Source of the DNA: JAIOZK01 sp964468645
GTDB lineage: Bacteria; Bacteroidota; Bacteroidia; Bacteroidales; JAIOZK01
Assembly: GCA_964468645.1 (NCBI GenBank)
Contig: CAYXUU010000020.1
Coordinates: 27,352 to 91,351, forward strand
Direction of reading: 5' to 3'
DNA length: 64,000 nt
This document shows, one piece after another, positions 51,808 through 61,609 of the stretch; position 1 is the first letter of the stretch; every line of letters begins with the position of its first letter. Position numbers and translations under genes: made by a program. The notes below the pieces were generated by a model, which saw nothing but the letters and a program-made list of their open reading frames with translations, did no database searches and was not told the DNA's origin.

Positions 51808-54800
51808 ATGAAAAGTTTTAATAACATTTACATCGTATTAATAATTATACTTTTAAATATTCAACTGGCATCGGGCCAGGTAATAACAGTCGATAGCATT
51901 TATCCGGTTCAAAACCAATTAAACATTGCTGAAAATACCAACGTGCTGGTCGTGTTCAGTGATAACATCAGCGGTGCTACGCTCAATGATGACATAACCT
52001 TTAACGTAGATGGTTCCATGACCGGGGAACACCAGGGAAACTTTACCGGCGGCGGCACCGATACCATAACATTTGACCCGGTGAATGATTTTGAATCCGG
52101 TGAAGTAGTCACTGTTACACTTACCACAGGTATTGAATCAACTTCAGGGGATCCGTTAAACGAACCTTATTCCTGGCAGTTTACCATTGCATCCGCTTCA
52201 TCGAATGGCGATTTTGGACCCCAGCAGCTTGTAACCAGTACTGTGTTTTATCCCGGTTCTGTGGTTACAGCCGATATTGATGGCGATGGCGACCAGGACA
52301 TGCTGGCCACCAGCGCCGCCAATAATAAAATCTTCTGGTATGAAAATGGTAATAACTGGAATGAGGATACAGTCTCCACACATGTTGATGCTCCTAAATG
52401 CGCACAGGCTACAGATCTGGACGGGGATGGTGATATGGATGTTGTTTGTGCCAGTGCTGAAGATAATGCTATTTACTGGTTCGAAAACGGGAACGATTGG
52501 AACAAAATCACGGTTACGGGTTCGGCCTCCTATGTTTTTTGGATTAGTGCCGGCGATCTGGATGGTGATGGCGATATGGATATTGTTTCAGCAGAATCGG
52601 GAAGCCATATTGTGGCCTGGTATGAGAATGGTAACGGGTGGAATAAAACGGTCATTTCAAGCTCGGTTACCCAGGTTAACTCCGTCTGTATTGCCGATAT
52701 CAACAATGATGCCTTGCCGGATGTGGTTGCTTCTGCCAATTATTCCGACAAAATAGTGTGGTTTGAAAACGGAAATTCCTGGAATGCTACGGAAGTATCC
52801 ACAGCAGTTGATGCCCCCAAATGTGTGTATGCCGGAGATATTGATCAGGACGGTGACCTGGATATTGCTGCAGCATCAGCTTTAAACAATACGGTTTTCT
52901 GGTTTGAGAACAACAATAATATCTGGACAGATCACACTGTTAACAACAGTTTTGGCGGAGCCCGCTTTGTCAGGATAGATGATTTAGATGGCGACGGGGA
53001 CCTCGATATCCTTGCCGCTGCCGCAACAGATGATACGTTAAGCTGGTTTGAAAACGGAAACGCCTGGTCTGAACACCTGATAACTGATGATGCAGATGGT
53101 GTTAACGGTATATTCGCAGCCGATTTGAATGGTGATGGCACGCTTGATGTTGTTGCCGATCATTATGGAGATCATAAAATTAGCTGGTATACAAATTATT
53201 GCCTTAACGTGGCCTCTTCGACTCCCGGACAAAATGCCCTGGGTGTGGCCGCAGGTACAAATATCCAGGTAGTGTTTGATAAGGATATCAATGTAGCCAC
53301 GCTCGATGATGATGTAACCTTTAACATAGACGGTTCCATGACCGGGGAACACCAGGGTATATTTACCGGCGGCGGCACCGATACCATAACATTTGACCCG
53401 GATAGTGCTTTCGCAGCCGGGGAAATTGTCACTGTTACCTTAACTACAGGTGTAGAATCAATTTACGGTGACCCATTAAACGAGCCCTATACATGGCAAT
53501 TCACCATTGAAGCAGATGAAGCCAGTGGTGCATTCGGACAAAAACAGGTAATATCCGGCAATGCTTCTTTGGCTATGACTATTTGTACTGCTGACCTGGA
53601 TAATGACATGGATGTTGATGTTATTGCTTACTCAGCTATGGGTGATACACTTGCCTGGTATGAGAACGGAAACTCATGGGACCTTCATTTAGTGACTGAT
53701 TCCATCAACGATGCCCAGGATATTCAAGCAGTGGATATTGATGGTGATGGAAATTTGGACCTGATATCCAATTCATACTGGGAAGACAGGATATTGTGGT
53801 ATGAAAACAGCATTAGCTGGAACCAGAACACCATTGCTTACTCCCTTGACGGGGCAATTTCCGTGTGCCCTGCCGATATTGATGGCGATGGGGATATGGA
53901 CGTGCTTTCCGCATCAAGGTATGACAATAAAATTGCATGGTTCGAAAATGGAAATCAATGGGAACAAACCGTGATCTCTGAAAATGCAGATGGGGCATAT
54001 AAGGTTTGTTCTGCCGATATCGATAATGACGGGGACATGGATGTTGTGGCAGGATCAGTAAATGACAATACGATCTCCTGGTTTGAAAATGGAAATGGAT
54101 GGGAAAAGGCAAATATTGCCGAAAATGTATATAAAGCTTATTGGGTGATTGTGGCAGATTTGGATGAAGACGGTGACATGGATATCGTGGCCTGTTCGCA
54201 ATCCAACCATGAAATAGCATGGTATGAGAACGGAAATGCCTGGAACCAATCAATTATTGCAGACTCCCTGGATTTGGATAACCTATTCTGTGTTTATGTT
54301 TCGGATATCGATGGGGACAACGATATGGATATGTTAGCTTCATTTAGCATGGATTCCACTATTGCCTGGTATGAAAATGGAAATGACTGGAAAGAATCCA
54401 TTGTTTCTGATTCCATTGCATTTGTGGTAGTGGTTTCTGCAGCCGATATGGATGGGGATGGGGATATGGATGTACTTGCATCAACAGCGGGTGATGATGA
54501 GCTGGTATGGTTTGAAAATAAAAACCTGGCGGTTAATTCCATAACGCCGGTACAAAATAGTCTTAATATTTCAAAAAATACAAATATCCAGGTTATTTTT
54601 GATAAGGATATCAATGGAACCACCCTGGATGATGACCTCACCTTTAACGTAGATGGCTCAATGACCGGGGCACACCAGGGAGTATTTACCGGTGCCGGTA
54701 CTGATACCATTGTGTTTGATCCGGCAAATGATTTTGAACTCGGGGAAACTGTCACCGTAACACTTACCACAGGTATTGAATCGATATACGGTGATCCATT

Positions 54801-57800
54801 GAACAAGCCACATACCTGGCAGTTTTTTGTTGAATCGGATAGTGCCAGCGGAGGATTCGGCATGCAACAAATAATCTCTGATTCAGCAGATAACGCTTAT
54901 TCTGTTTATGCAGCCGATGTGGATGGGGATGGGGATTTGGATATACTATCGGCTTCAAGGTATGATGATAAAATCGCATGGTATGAAAATGGGAATGCAT
55001 GGTACCAGACCATCATTACAAACTCGGCTTATGGAGCCGCTTCAATTTATGCTGTAGACATCGATGGCGATGGCGACCTTGATGTGCTTTCAGCATTAAT
55101 GTGGGATGATATGATTACATGGTATGAGAACGGGAATGCATGGAACCAAACCATCATAACTTCCTCAACGGATGGAGCCTGTTCGGTATATCCAGCAGAT
55201 ATCGATGGGGACGGGGATATTGATGTACTATCTGCTTCGTTTAATGATGATAAAATTGCATGGTATGAGAATGGGAATACATGGAACCAGACCATAATAT
55301 CCACATCTGCTGATTATGCAAAATCTGTTTATGCAGCCGATATAGATGGTGATGGGGATTTGGATGTACTTTCGGCTTCGAGCCATGATGATAAAATCGC
55401 CTGGTATGAGAATGGAAATGGATGGAACCAGACCGTCATTTCAAATCAAGCTGATGGGGCCACATGTGTTTATGCGGCAGATATGGATGGTGACCGGGAT
55501 ATGGATGTGCTTTCAGCTTCATATAATGATAATAACATTGTATGGTATGAGAATGGAAATGCATGGAACCAGATGTACATAACAACCCTGGTTGATTGGC
55601 CTTCATCTGTTTACACAACAGATATGGATGGTGATGGGGATATGGATGTGCTTTCGGCATCCAAAGATGATGATAAAATCGCATGGTATGAGAATGGGAA
55701 CTCCTGGAACCAAACCATAATTACCACATCTGCTGATTATGCAGAATCTGTTTATGCAGCCGATATAGATGGCGACGGGGATATGGATGTTCTTTCTGCT
55801 TCTCCTAATGATGATAAAATCGCATGGTACGAAAACAAAATGGGGGTATTTTCATCCTTACCTGTACAAAACGACCTGGGCGTAGCAAAAGAAACGGATA
55901 TACTGGTTGATTTCACAGCTGGTATCAATATGGCGACACTGAACGATGACGCCACTTATAATATAGATGGTTCTATGAGCGGTGAACACCAGGGAACATT
56001 TACCGGTATCGGGACAGATACCATTGCATTTGACCCGGAAATTGATTTTGAACCTGGTGAAGTTGTCACGGTTACACTAACGACAGGAATTGAATCCACA
56101 AATGGAATACCGATGGATGAGCCTTATACCTGGCAATTTACCATCGGATCTAACGAAGCCAGCGGGGTATTCGGTCCGCAACAGGTAATTTCGACTTTGG
56201 TTGTTAGCCCCCGTTCGCTATATGCAGCAGATATCAACAACGACGGGGATATGGATGTGCTGTCGGCTTCAGCGGATGATGATCAAATTGCATGGTATGA
56301 AAACGGGAATGCATGGTACCTGACTAACATAACCTCTTCAGCAGATCGAGCTTACTCGGTAAATGCAGCCGATATGGATGGAGACGGCGACATGGATGTA
56401 CTCTCAGCTTCTTATAGTGATGATAAAATTGCATGGTATGAGAACGGAAATTCCTGGAATGAAACCCCTGTAACAAGCTCCGCTGATGGAGCCTTGGCAG
56501 TATATGCAGCCGATATTGATGGCGACGGGGATATGGATGTGCTATCTGCTTCTGCTGAAGATGATAAAATTGCATGGTACGAAAACGGAAATACATGGTA
56601 CCAGACCATTATAACAACATCTGCTAATTGCGCCAATTCCCTGTTTGCCGCCGATATTGATGGGGATGGGGATATGGATGTGTTGTCAGCTTCAAGGTTT
56701 GATGACAAAATTGCATGGTATGAAAACGGGAATGCATGGAACCAGACCATTATAACAACATCAGCTAATGCTGCCTTTTCCGTCTATGCAGCCGATTTGG
56801 ATGCCGATGGGGATATGGATGTGCTTTCAGCCTCTTATAGTGATGATAAAATTGCATGGTACGAAAATGGAAACGCCTGGAATGAAACCCTTATTTCAAG
56901 CTCCGCTGATGGGGCCTGGGCAGTTTATGCAGCCGATGTGGATGGCGATGGGGATATGGATGTGCTTTCTGCTTCAGATGCCGATGACAAAATTAAATGG
57001 TATGAAAACGGGAATGCATGGAACCAAACAGTTATAACCTCATTGGTAGATGGAGCCAAATCTGTATATGCAGCAGATATGGACGGAGACGGTGATATGG
57101 ATGTGCTTTCTGCATCTTCGGGTGATGATAAAATCGCCTGGTACGAGAACTATGATTATATGGTTATTAACAGTATCTTCCCGGCACAGAATGCGCTTGA
57201 TGTCACGGAAAATACAAACATACAGGTTACATTTGACCAACCCATTAATAGCGCTACCCTCAACGACAGCACCAGTTTCAATATTGAAGGTTCAATGAAC
57301 GGGGGATACCAGGGTACATTTGCAATCAGTAGTGATTCTGTTGTAACCTTTGATCCTGATGATAACTTCTTCCCCGGTGAAACTATTACCGTTACCCTGA
57401 CCAAAAGTATAAAATCGACCAAAGGTATTCCTATAAATAACCAATATACATTTCAGTTCACAATCGCTTCAGATGTTGCCACCGGCATCTTGGGGCAGGA
57501 ACAGTTAATTTCCGGTTCGGCAGATCTCGCTCAATCTGTATATGCTGCAGATATGGATGGCGACGGGGATATGGATGTGCTTTCGGCTTCTGCGTATGAT
57601 GATAAAATCGCATGGTATGAAAACGGGAATGCATGGAACCAGACAATCATCACAACCTCTGCTGATTGGGCACGTTCCGTTTATGCAGCCGATTTGGATG
57701 GCGATTGGGATATGGATGTGCTTTCTGCCTCTAAGTATGACGATAAAATCGCATGGTATGAAAACGGGAATGCATGGAACCAGACAATCATTACAACTGA

Positions 57801-58773
57801 TGCTGATTGTGCACTTTCCGTTTATGCAGCCGATGTAGATGGCGATGGGGATATGGATGTGCTTTCTGCTTCTCAATGTGACGATAAAATCGCATGGTAT
57901 GAAAACGGAAATGCATGGAACCAGAAAACCATTACAACTGATGCTAATAGTGCAAACTTTGTATATGCAGCCGATATTGATGGCGACGGGGATATGGATG
58001 TGCTTGCGACTTCTGGGTATGATGATAAAATCGCATGGTATGAAAACGGTAATTCCTGGTTAGAAACCAATATAACAACCTCTACTTTTGGTGTGAGTTC
58101 TGTTTATGCAGCCGATCTGGATGGCGACGGGGATGTGGATATACTTTCTGCATCAAAATATGACAATAAAATTGCCTGGTTTGAAAATGGAAATGCATGG
58201 AATGAAATCCTTATAACAAGCTCCGCAGATGGCGCTAGTTCAGTCTATGCAGCCGATATGGATGGCGATGGGGATATGGATGTGCTTTCGGCTTCTGCGT
58301 ATGATGATAAAATTGTATGGTATGAAAACGGAAATGCATGGAACCAGACCATCATTACAACTGATGCTAATAGTGCCTGCTCTGTCTATGCAGCCGATAT
58401 GGATGGTGACGGGGATATGGATGTGCTTTCGGCTTCTGCGTATGATGATAAAATCGCCTGGTACGAAAACCTAAACAACAACACCTGGCAGGGTGATGAT
58501 GCTACTTATCCCACCAGATGGGAAGTGACGGAAAACTGGTCGTTGGATTTTGTGCCCGATCAAACCCATGATGCCATCATCCCCACCGGCCTGGTGAATT
58601 ACCCGCAAATCAGTAATATGCCGGTACTGCCGGCAAAATGCTATGACCTGACCATCGAAAGCGGCGCTTCGGTTATCATCCTGCAGGATAAATCTCTGCA
58701 TGTTCATGGCAGGGTGAATAATGCAGGTACCATTACTGTAGAGGAGAATGCTGAGATGGAATGTGGTGAATAA
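51808..58773 (+). CDS. Giant secreted protein: five (Ig-like + seven-bladed VCBS propeller) super-repeats
   Basis: A 2321-residue protein with a signal peptide (MKSFNNIYIVLIIILLNIQL...GQ). It is built from five units of about 439 residues (1317 bases). Each unit starts with a Big_5/SbsA-like Ig domain (about 110 residues; examples VDSIYPVQNQLNIAENTNV, VNSITPVQNSLNISKNTNI) with the block GTDTITFDPVNDFESGEVVT. Each is followed by exactly seven FG-GAP/VCBS-type blades of 47 residues, core SVYAADxDGDGDMDVLSASx...IAWYENGNAWNQ; I count 35 blades. DxDGDGDxD is a calcium-binding loop. Ig domains begin near residues 24, 467, 905, 1344 and 1783. The tail (about 2222-2321) is a module rich in beta strands (TRWEVTENWSLDFVPDQTHD) and ends without a T9SS domain, so the 3' end may be lost. 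It is probably a calcium-stiffened surface fibre. Confidence 0.9.
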   Translation: MKSFNNIYIVLIIILLNIQLASGQVITVDSIYPVQNQLNIAENTNVLVVFSDNISGATLNDDITFNVDGSMTGEHQGNFTGGGTDTITFDPVNDFESGEVVTVTLTTGIESTSGDPLNEPYSWQFTIASASSNGDFGPQQLVTSTVFYPGSVVTADIDGDGDQDMLATSAANNKIFWYENGNNWNEDTVSTHVDAPKCAQATDLDGDGDMDVVCASAEDNAIYWFENGNDWNKITVTGSASYVFWISAGDLDGDGDMDIVSAESGSHIVAWYENGNGWNKTVISSSVTQVNSVCIADINNDALPDVVASANYSDKIVWFENGNSWNATEVSTAVDAPKCVYAGDIDQDGDLDIAAASALNNTVFWFENNNNIWTDHTVNNSFGGARFVRIDDLDGDGDLDILAAAATDDTLSWFENGNAWSEHLITDDADGVNGIFAADLNGDGTLDVVADHYGDHKISWYTNYCLNVASSTPGQNALGVAAGTNIQVVFDKDINVATLDDDVTFNIDGSMTGEHQGIFTGGGTDTITFDPDSAFAAGEIVTVTLTTGVESIYGDPLNEPYTWQFTIEADEASGAFGQKQVISGNASLAMTICTADLDNDMDVDVIAYSAMGDTLAWYENGNSWDLHLVTDSINDAQDIQAVDIDGDGNLDLISNSYWEDRILWYENSISWNQNTIAYSLDGAISVCPADIDGDGDMDVLSASRYDNKIAWFENGNQWEQTVISENADGAYKVCSADIDNDGDMDVVAGSVNDNTISWFENGNGWEKANIAENVYKAYWVIVADLDEDGDMDIVACSQSNHEIAWYENGNAWNQSIIADSLDLDNLFCVYVSDIDGDNDMDMLASFSMDSTIAWYENGNDWKESIVSDSIAFVVVVSAADMDGDGDMDVLASTAGDDELVWFENKNLAVNSITPVQNSLNISKNTNIQVIFDKDINGTTLDDDLTFNVDGSMTGAHQGVFTGAGTDTIVFDPANDFELGETVTVTLTTGIESIYGDPLNKPHTWQFFVESDSASGGFGMQQIISDSADNAYSVYAADVDGDGDLDILSASRYDDKIAWYENGNAWYQTIITNSAYGAASIYAVDIDGDGDLDVLSALMWDDMITWYENGNAWNQTIITSSTDGACSVYPADIDGDGDIDVLSASFNDDKIAWYENGNTWNQTIISTSADYAKSVYAADIDGDGDLDVLSASSHDDKIAWYENGNGWNQTVISNQADGATCVYAADMDGDRDMDVLSASYNDNNIVWYENGNAWNQMYITTLVDWPSSVYTTDMDGDGDMDVLSASKDDDKIAWYENGNSWNQTIITTSADYAESVYAADIDGDGDMDVLSASPNDDKIAWYENKMGVFSSLPVQNDLGVAKETDILVDFTAGINMATLNDDATYNIDGSMSGEHQGTFTGIGTDTIAFDPEIDFEPGEVVTVTLTTGIESTNGIPMDEPYTWQFTIGSNEASGVFGPQQVISTLVVSPRSLYAADINNDGDMDVLSASADDDQIAWYENGNAWYLTNITSSADRAYSVNAADMDGDGDMDVLSASYSDDKIAWYENGNSWNETPVTSSADGALAVYAADIDGDGDMDVLSASAEDDKIAWYENGNTWYQTIITTSANCANSLFAADIDGDGDMDVLSASRFDDKIAWYENGNAWNQTIITTSANAAFSVYAADLDADGDMDVLSASYSDDKIAWYENGNAWNETLISSSADGAWAVYAADVDGDGDMDVLSASDADDKIKWYENGNAWNQTVITSLVDGAKSVYAADMDGDGDMDVLSASSGDDKIAWYENYDYMVINSIFPAQNALDVTENTNIQVTFDQPINSATLNDSTSFNIEGSMNGGYQGTFAISSDSVVTFDPDDNFFPGETITVTLTKSIKSTKGIPINNQYTFQFTIASDVATGILGQEQLISGSADLAQSVYAADMDGDGDMDVLSASAYDDKIAWYENGNAWNQTIITTSADWARSVYAADLDGDWDMDVLSASKYDDKIAWYENGNAWNQTIITTDADCALSVYAADVDGDGDMDVLSASQCDDKIAWYENGNAWNQKTITTDANSANFVYAADIDGDGDMDVLATSGYDDKIAWYENGNSWLETNITTSTFGVSSVYAADLDGDGDVDILSASKYDNKIAWFENGNAWNEILITSSADGASSVYAADMDGDGDMDVLSASAYDDKIVWYENGNAWNQTIITTDANSACSVYAADMDGDGDMDVLSASAYDDKIAWYENLNNNTWQGDDATYPTRWEVTENWSLDFVPDQTHDAIIPTGLVNYPQISNMPVLPAKCYDLTIESGASVIILQDKSLHVHGRVNNAGTITVEENAEMECGE

Positions 58774-58774
58774 T

Positions 58775-58933
58775 TATAGCATGCAATTTCATCTATGAGC
58801 AAGGCATCTTCATCGCTAAGGATTTCAATATGTGGTTTGGCGAATGGACTATCCGTACCCAGGCCAATCTTTCCGGAACTAAAATAACCATAAATCAGTG
58901 TTTCAGAGTTGTTAACGTAATCTATATATAACT
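58775..58933 (-). pseudogene. Remnant of a tail-fibre-like gene converging on the giant gene
   Basis: On the minus strand, open from about 58933: LYIDYVNNSETLIYGYFSSG, then KIGLGTDSPFAKPHIEILSD and EDALLIDE. The GKIGLGTDSPxAKxHI block corresponds to the NVGIGTNAPETNLHIVGG block in the gene at 59009, so it is a piece of a related fibre protein that ends antisense to the stop of the giant gene. There is no start, and no S74 domain follows. Confidence 0.6.
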
Positions 58934-58940
58934 GAGGGAA

Positions 58941-58972
58941 AAGGGTGAGACTATCTCAAAAGCCTCACCCTT
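58941..58972. terminator. Hairpin downstream of the fibre gene
   Basis: AAGGGTGAG (58941-58949) pairs with CTCACCCTT (58964-58972) across a 14-base loop. It lies just after the stop of the fibre gene at 59009 (minus strand) and can act as its terminator; no long T-run follows. Confidence 0.5.
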
Positions 58973-59008
58973 ATAAGAACATTAAGAGCCTGGTTCTTGC
59001 AGCCAGGA

Positions 59009-61579
59009 TTACTGGCTATTTTTCAAGCGTTCGTTTTCCAGCATCAGCCTGTCAATCTGCTCCTGTTGCCGGTCTATTTTATCTGAAAGTTCCTGAACAG
59101 CTTTTACGAGGGGAACAACAAACTCAGCATAGCGCAATCCATAATGATCCTGTTCATTTTTTGCTTTATCCACGCCGCTGAACTCATAATCCAGTTCATT
59201 TGCTGCTTTTTCAACATCCTGGGCAATGAAGCCGGTATGGCGGAGCCTTTCATTCTGACTGATTAAATCTTCGGAAAGATCCTGTTGCTGTTTCTGGCTA
59301 AATCCAAGGAAATCATTCAGTTTCCTGATATTTACCTGATAGGTAACCGGTTGCAGTTTCATTATGAAATCAAGGCCGGGAACATCATTCCTGATATTTC
59401 TTTTAAATCGGACATCTGACAGGTTGGTCCAGGCTTTATATCCTCCGATGCTGGAAACTGTGCTGTTTCCGATACGCACCTGGCCATCGGCTGCCACGGA
59501 AGCATAATTACCGATAGCGGTAGTGTTTTCCAGGGTATCTGCACCTGATGCTGGTCCAGCCCAGTTACCAACCGCTGTATTGCCGCTTCCTGTAGCATTG
59601 TGAAACAGGGCATTGGGCCCAATTGCAGTATTTGCTTCACCAGTAGTATTTGAATTTAGTGAACGGCTACCTACACCGACATTATATGATCCTTTTGTAT
59701 TTTCCAGCGCTTTATCACCCAGGGCACAATTTTCATTACCTGATATATTATCATGGAGCGATTCCGATCCTACGGCGACATTATTATGACCGGTATTGTT
59801 ATTATATAATGCAAATACACCAATCCCAATATTAGAGTGTGATTTATTGCCATATAATGCTTCACGGCCTATTGCTACATTTGAAAATCCTGTTTGATTT
59901 GCCAGAAGAGCACTGAAACCAATCGCAGTATTATCCGCACCTGAAGTGTTCATAAACATTACCTGATCTCCAAAACCAGTATTATGATAACCGGTACTGT
60001 TAGAATACAATGCTTTGTATCCTGTGGCTGTGTTTGAGCTACCTTCTGTATTTGAAAACATTGCTTTCGCTCCTATTGCTGTGTTCTCCACCCCATCGAC
60101 AGGATGACCGTATGATCTATTATTATAAAGTGCAGAATCACCGATGGCAACCAGATTGCAGACCGAATCATTTGAATATAATGCATGATTGCCAATAGCA
60201 ATATTTGAACTCGCATTTTTACCATTCATCAATGCAGCGCTACCAATACCAACATTATAATTTCCTTCTGTGTGATACCCCATAGCCCAACTCCCAACAG
60301 ATACATTATGTTTCCCTGTTGTATTTTGATTGAATGATGCACGACCTATCGCTGTATTATGTGCACCTGATGTAGTATTCTCGCCGGCAACACTGCCTAT
60401 AAAGGTGTTGTAGCCACCAGTTGACAAGTTTAATCCTGCATTTTGACCAATCGCCACACAGGAATGTAATGTGGACAGGGATATTCTTCCATACACTGTC
60501 AGTATTGCATTTGGGGTTGCCGTTCCTATTGCGATACTATCACTGCTGTTATAAACATAATGGCCATTCAATGTCCATCCACCTCCATTTACAGTCGATC
60601 CATCAGCCCAGGTAGCATTGCCAGTGGCGTCGGACACCAGTATTTTTCCGGCACCCTGACTTCCATCAACATATCGTGCTCCGCCAACAATATGCAGGTT
60701 AGTTTCAGGTGCGTTTGTACCTATTCCAACATTGTTTTCTTTAACAACAATTGCAGGATGTTTGTCATAGATCAATTCCTGCATTTCCATTTCATTAATG
60801 GAAACGTAATTGTCGGTACTGCCTTTATTATCAGAGATATTGATCCTGTAGTATCTGTATCTCCCGGTATTGGTGAAGGTATATTCCTTCCATTCATTCC
60901 CTGACCAATCCTGGCTGCTCCTGGTATCCAGGGTGATCCATGTACTGGCATTATTGGATGCCTGGAAGGTCCAGGCTGCCGGTGAAGCATCGTAGTTAGC
61001 TGACTCAAAATAAATCCTATACCTGACGATGACTTTGCCATTACCATCGCCAAAATCGTATTGTAACCATGCAGGCAGGTTGTTGTCATTGCTCCAGTAT
61101 GTGGAGTTTGAATTGTCAAATGCATTCGCAGCCGGTTTGCCGGCATAGCTTTCACTTGCTGAAGCGGTCCCTCCGCTGCATCTGTCTGAGGAGTAAGCCC
61201 CGGTTGCTTTGTCAGTTACTACCTGAAAAACGAAGGTTCCTATAGTGTCACCAATAGCTACTGAATACAATGAATCTGTATAAACTTTATAGTTATTCAA
61301 ATTCCATCCTGATGATGCAATTCCAACTTTTTGCCAGCTATTACCCTGGTAAAAATAGTAAGTGCTGTCGGTGGTAACAAATACCAGCAGGCCCGTTGCC
61401 GGATTACTGATTGCATCTCTCTGTGTACTGGATAAGCGTGGAATCAAAACTCCCTTGTTTGCGCTTTTTACATCGAACATGGCTGATGGATCAGCGTTGC
61501 TTCCGTCCTGGTTCACGGCAACCTGACCCTGTGAAATTGTTGCCATGATGAGGAGTACAATAATTAGTGCATTTTTCAT
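59009..61579 (-). CDS. Tail-fibre-like surface protein: cassette, F5/8C domain, YadA-head repeats, S74 chaperone
   Basis: An 856-residue protein. Residues 1-100 are the cassette shared with the gene at 38820 (MKNALIIVLLIMATISQGQV, AVNQDGSNADPSAMFDVKSA, TYYFYQGNSWQKVG). At about 135-270 there is an F5/8 type C (discoidin) domain: YAGKPAANAFDNSNSTYWSN, NLPAWLQYDFGDGNGKVIVR, WKEYTFTNTGRYRYYRINIS. Then comes NVGIGTNAPETNLHIVGG, a long array of YadA-head-like repeats (about 360-690; core NTAIGxxALxxNTTGxxN), and an S74 chaperone (LSDVRFKRNIRNDVPGLDFI, TGFIAQDVEKAANELDYEFS, YGLRYAEFVVPLVKAVQEL) with a final coiled coil (IDRQQEQIDRLMLENERLKN). The F5/8C domain suggests binding to carbohydrate or surfaces. 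A hairpin follows the stop. Confidence 0.9.
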   Translation of the reverse strand: MKNALIIVLLIMATISQGQVAVNQDGSNADPSAMFDVKSANKGVLIPRLSSTQRDAISNPATGLLVFVTTDSTYYFYQGNSWQKVGIASSGWNLNNYKVYTDSLYSVAIGDTIGTFVFQVVTDKATGAYSSDRCSGGTASASESYAGKPAANAFDNSNSTYWSNDNNLPAWLQYDFGDGNGKVIVRYRIYFESANYDASPAAWTFQASNNASTWITLDTRSSQDWSGNEWKEYTFTNTGRYRYYRINISDNKGSTDNYVSINEMEMQELIYDKHPAIVVKENNVGIGTNAPETNLHIVGGARYVDGSQGAGKILVSDATGNATWADGSTVNGGGWTLNGHYVYNSSDSIAIGTATPNAILTVYGRISLSTLHSCVAIGQNAGLNLSTGGYNTFIGSVAGENTTSGAHNTAIGRASFNQNTTGKHNVSVGSWAMGYHTEGNYNVGIGSAALMNGKNASSNIAIGNHALYSNDSVCNLVAIGDSALYNNRSYGHPVDGVENTAIGAKAMFSNTEGSSNTATGYKALYSNSTGYHNTGFGDQVMFMNTSGADNTAIGFSALLANQTGFSNVAIGREALYGNKSHSNIGIGVFALYNNNTGHNNVAVGSESLHDNISGNENCALGDKALENTKGSYNVGVGSRSLNSNTTGEANTAIGPNALFHNATGSGNTAVGNWAGPASGADTLENTTAIGNYASVAADGQVRIGNSTVSSIGGYKAWTNLSDVRFKRNIRNDVPGLDFIMKLQPVTYQVNIRKLNDFLGFSQKQQQDLSEDLISQNERLRHTGFIAQDVEKAANELDYEFSGVDKAKNEQDHYGLRYAEFVVPLVKAVQELSDKIDRQQEQIDRLMLENERLKNSQ

Positions 61580-61609
61580 GATCTTACTTTTTAAACATTA
61601 AACATAATT

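Noticed and set aside
51909..58707. Many antisense and out-of-frame open frames inside the giant gene
   Set aside because: They repeat with the 141-base unit and have Met/Trp/Arg- or Ser/Pro-rich compositions caused by reading repeated DNA in the wrong frame. They are shadows of the main gene.
51808..58773. Diversity-generating retroelement target
   Set aside because: No reverse transcriptase, template repeat or adenine-biased variable region is visible. Variation between blades is not confined to one site.
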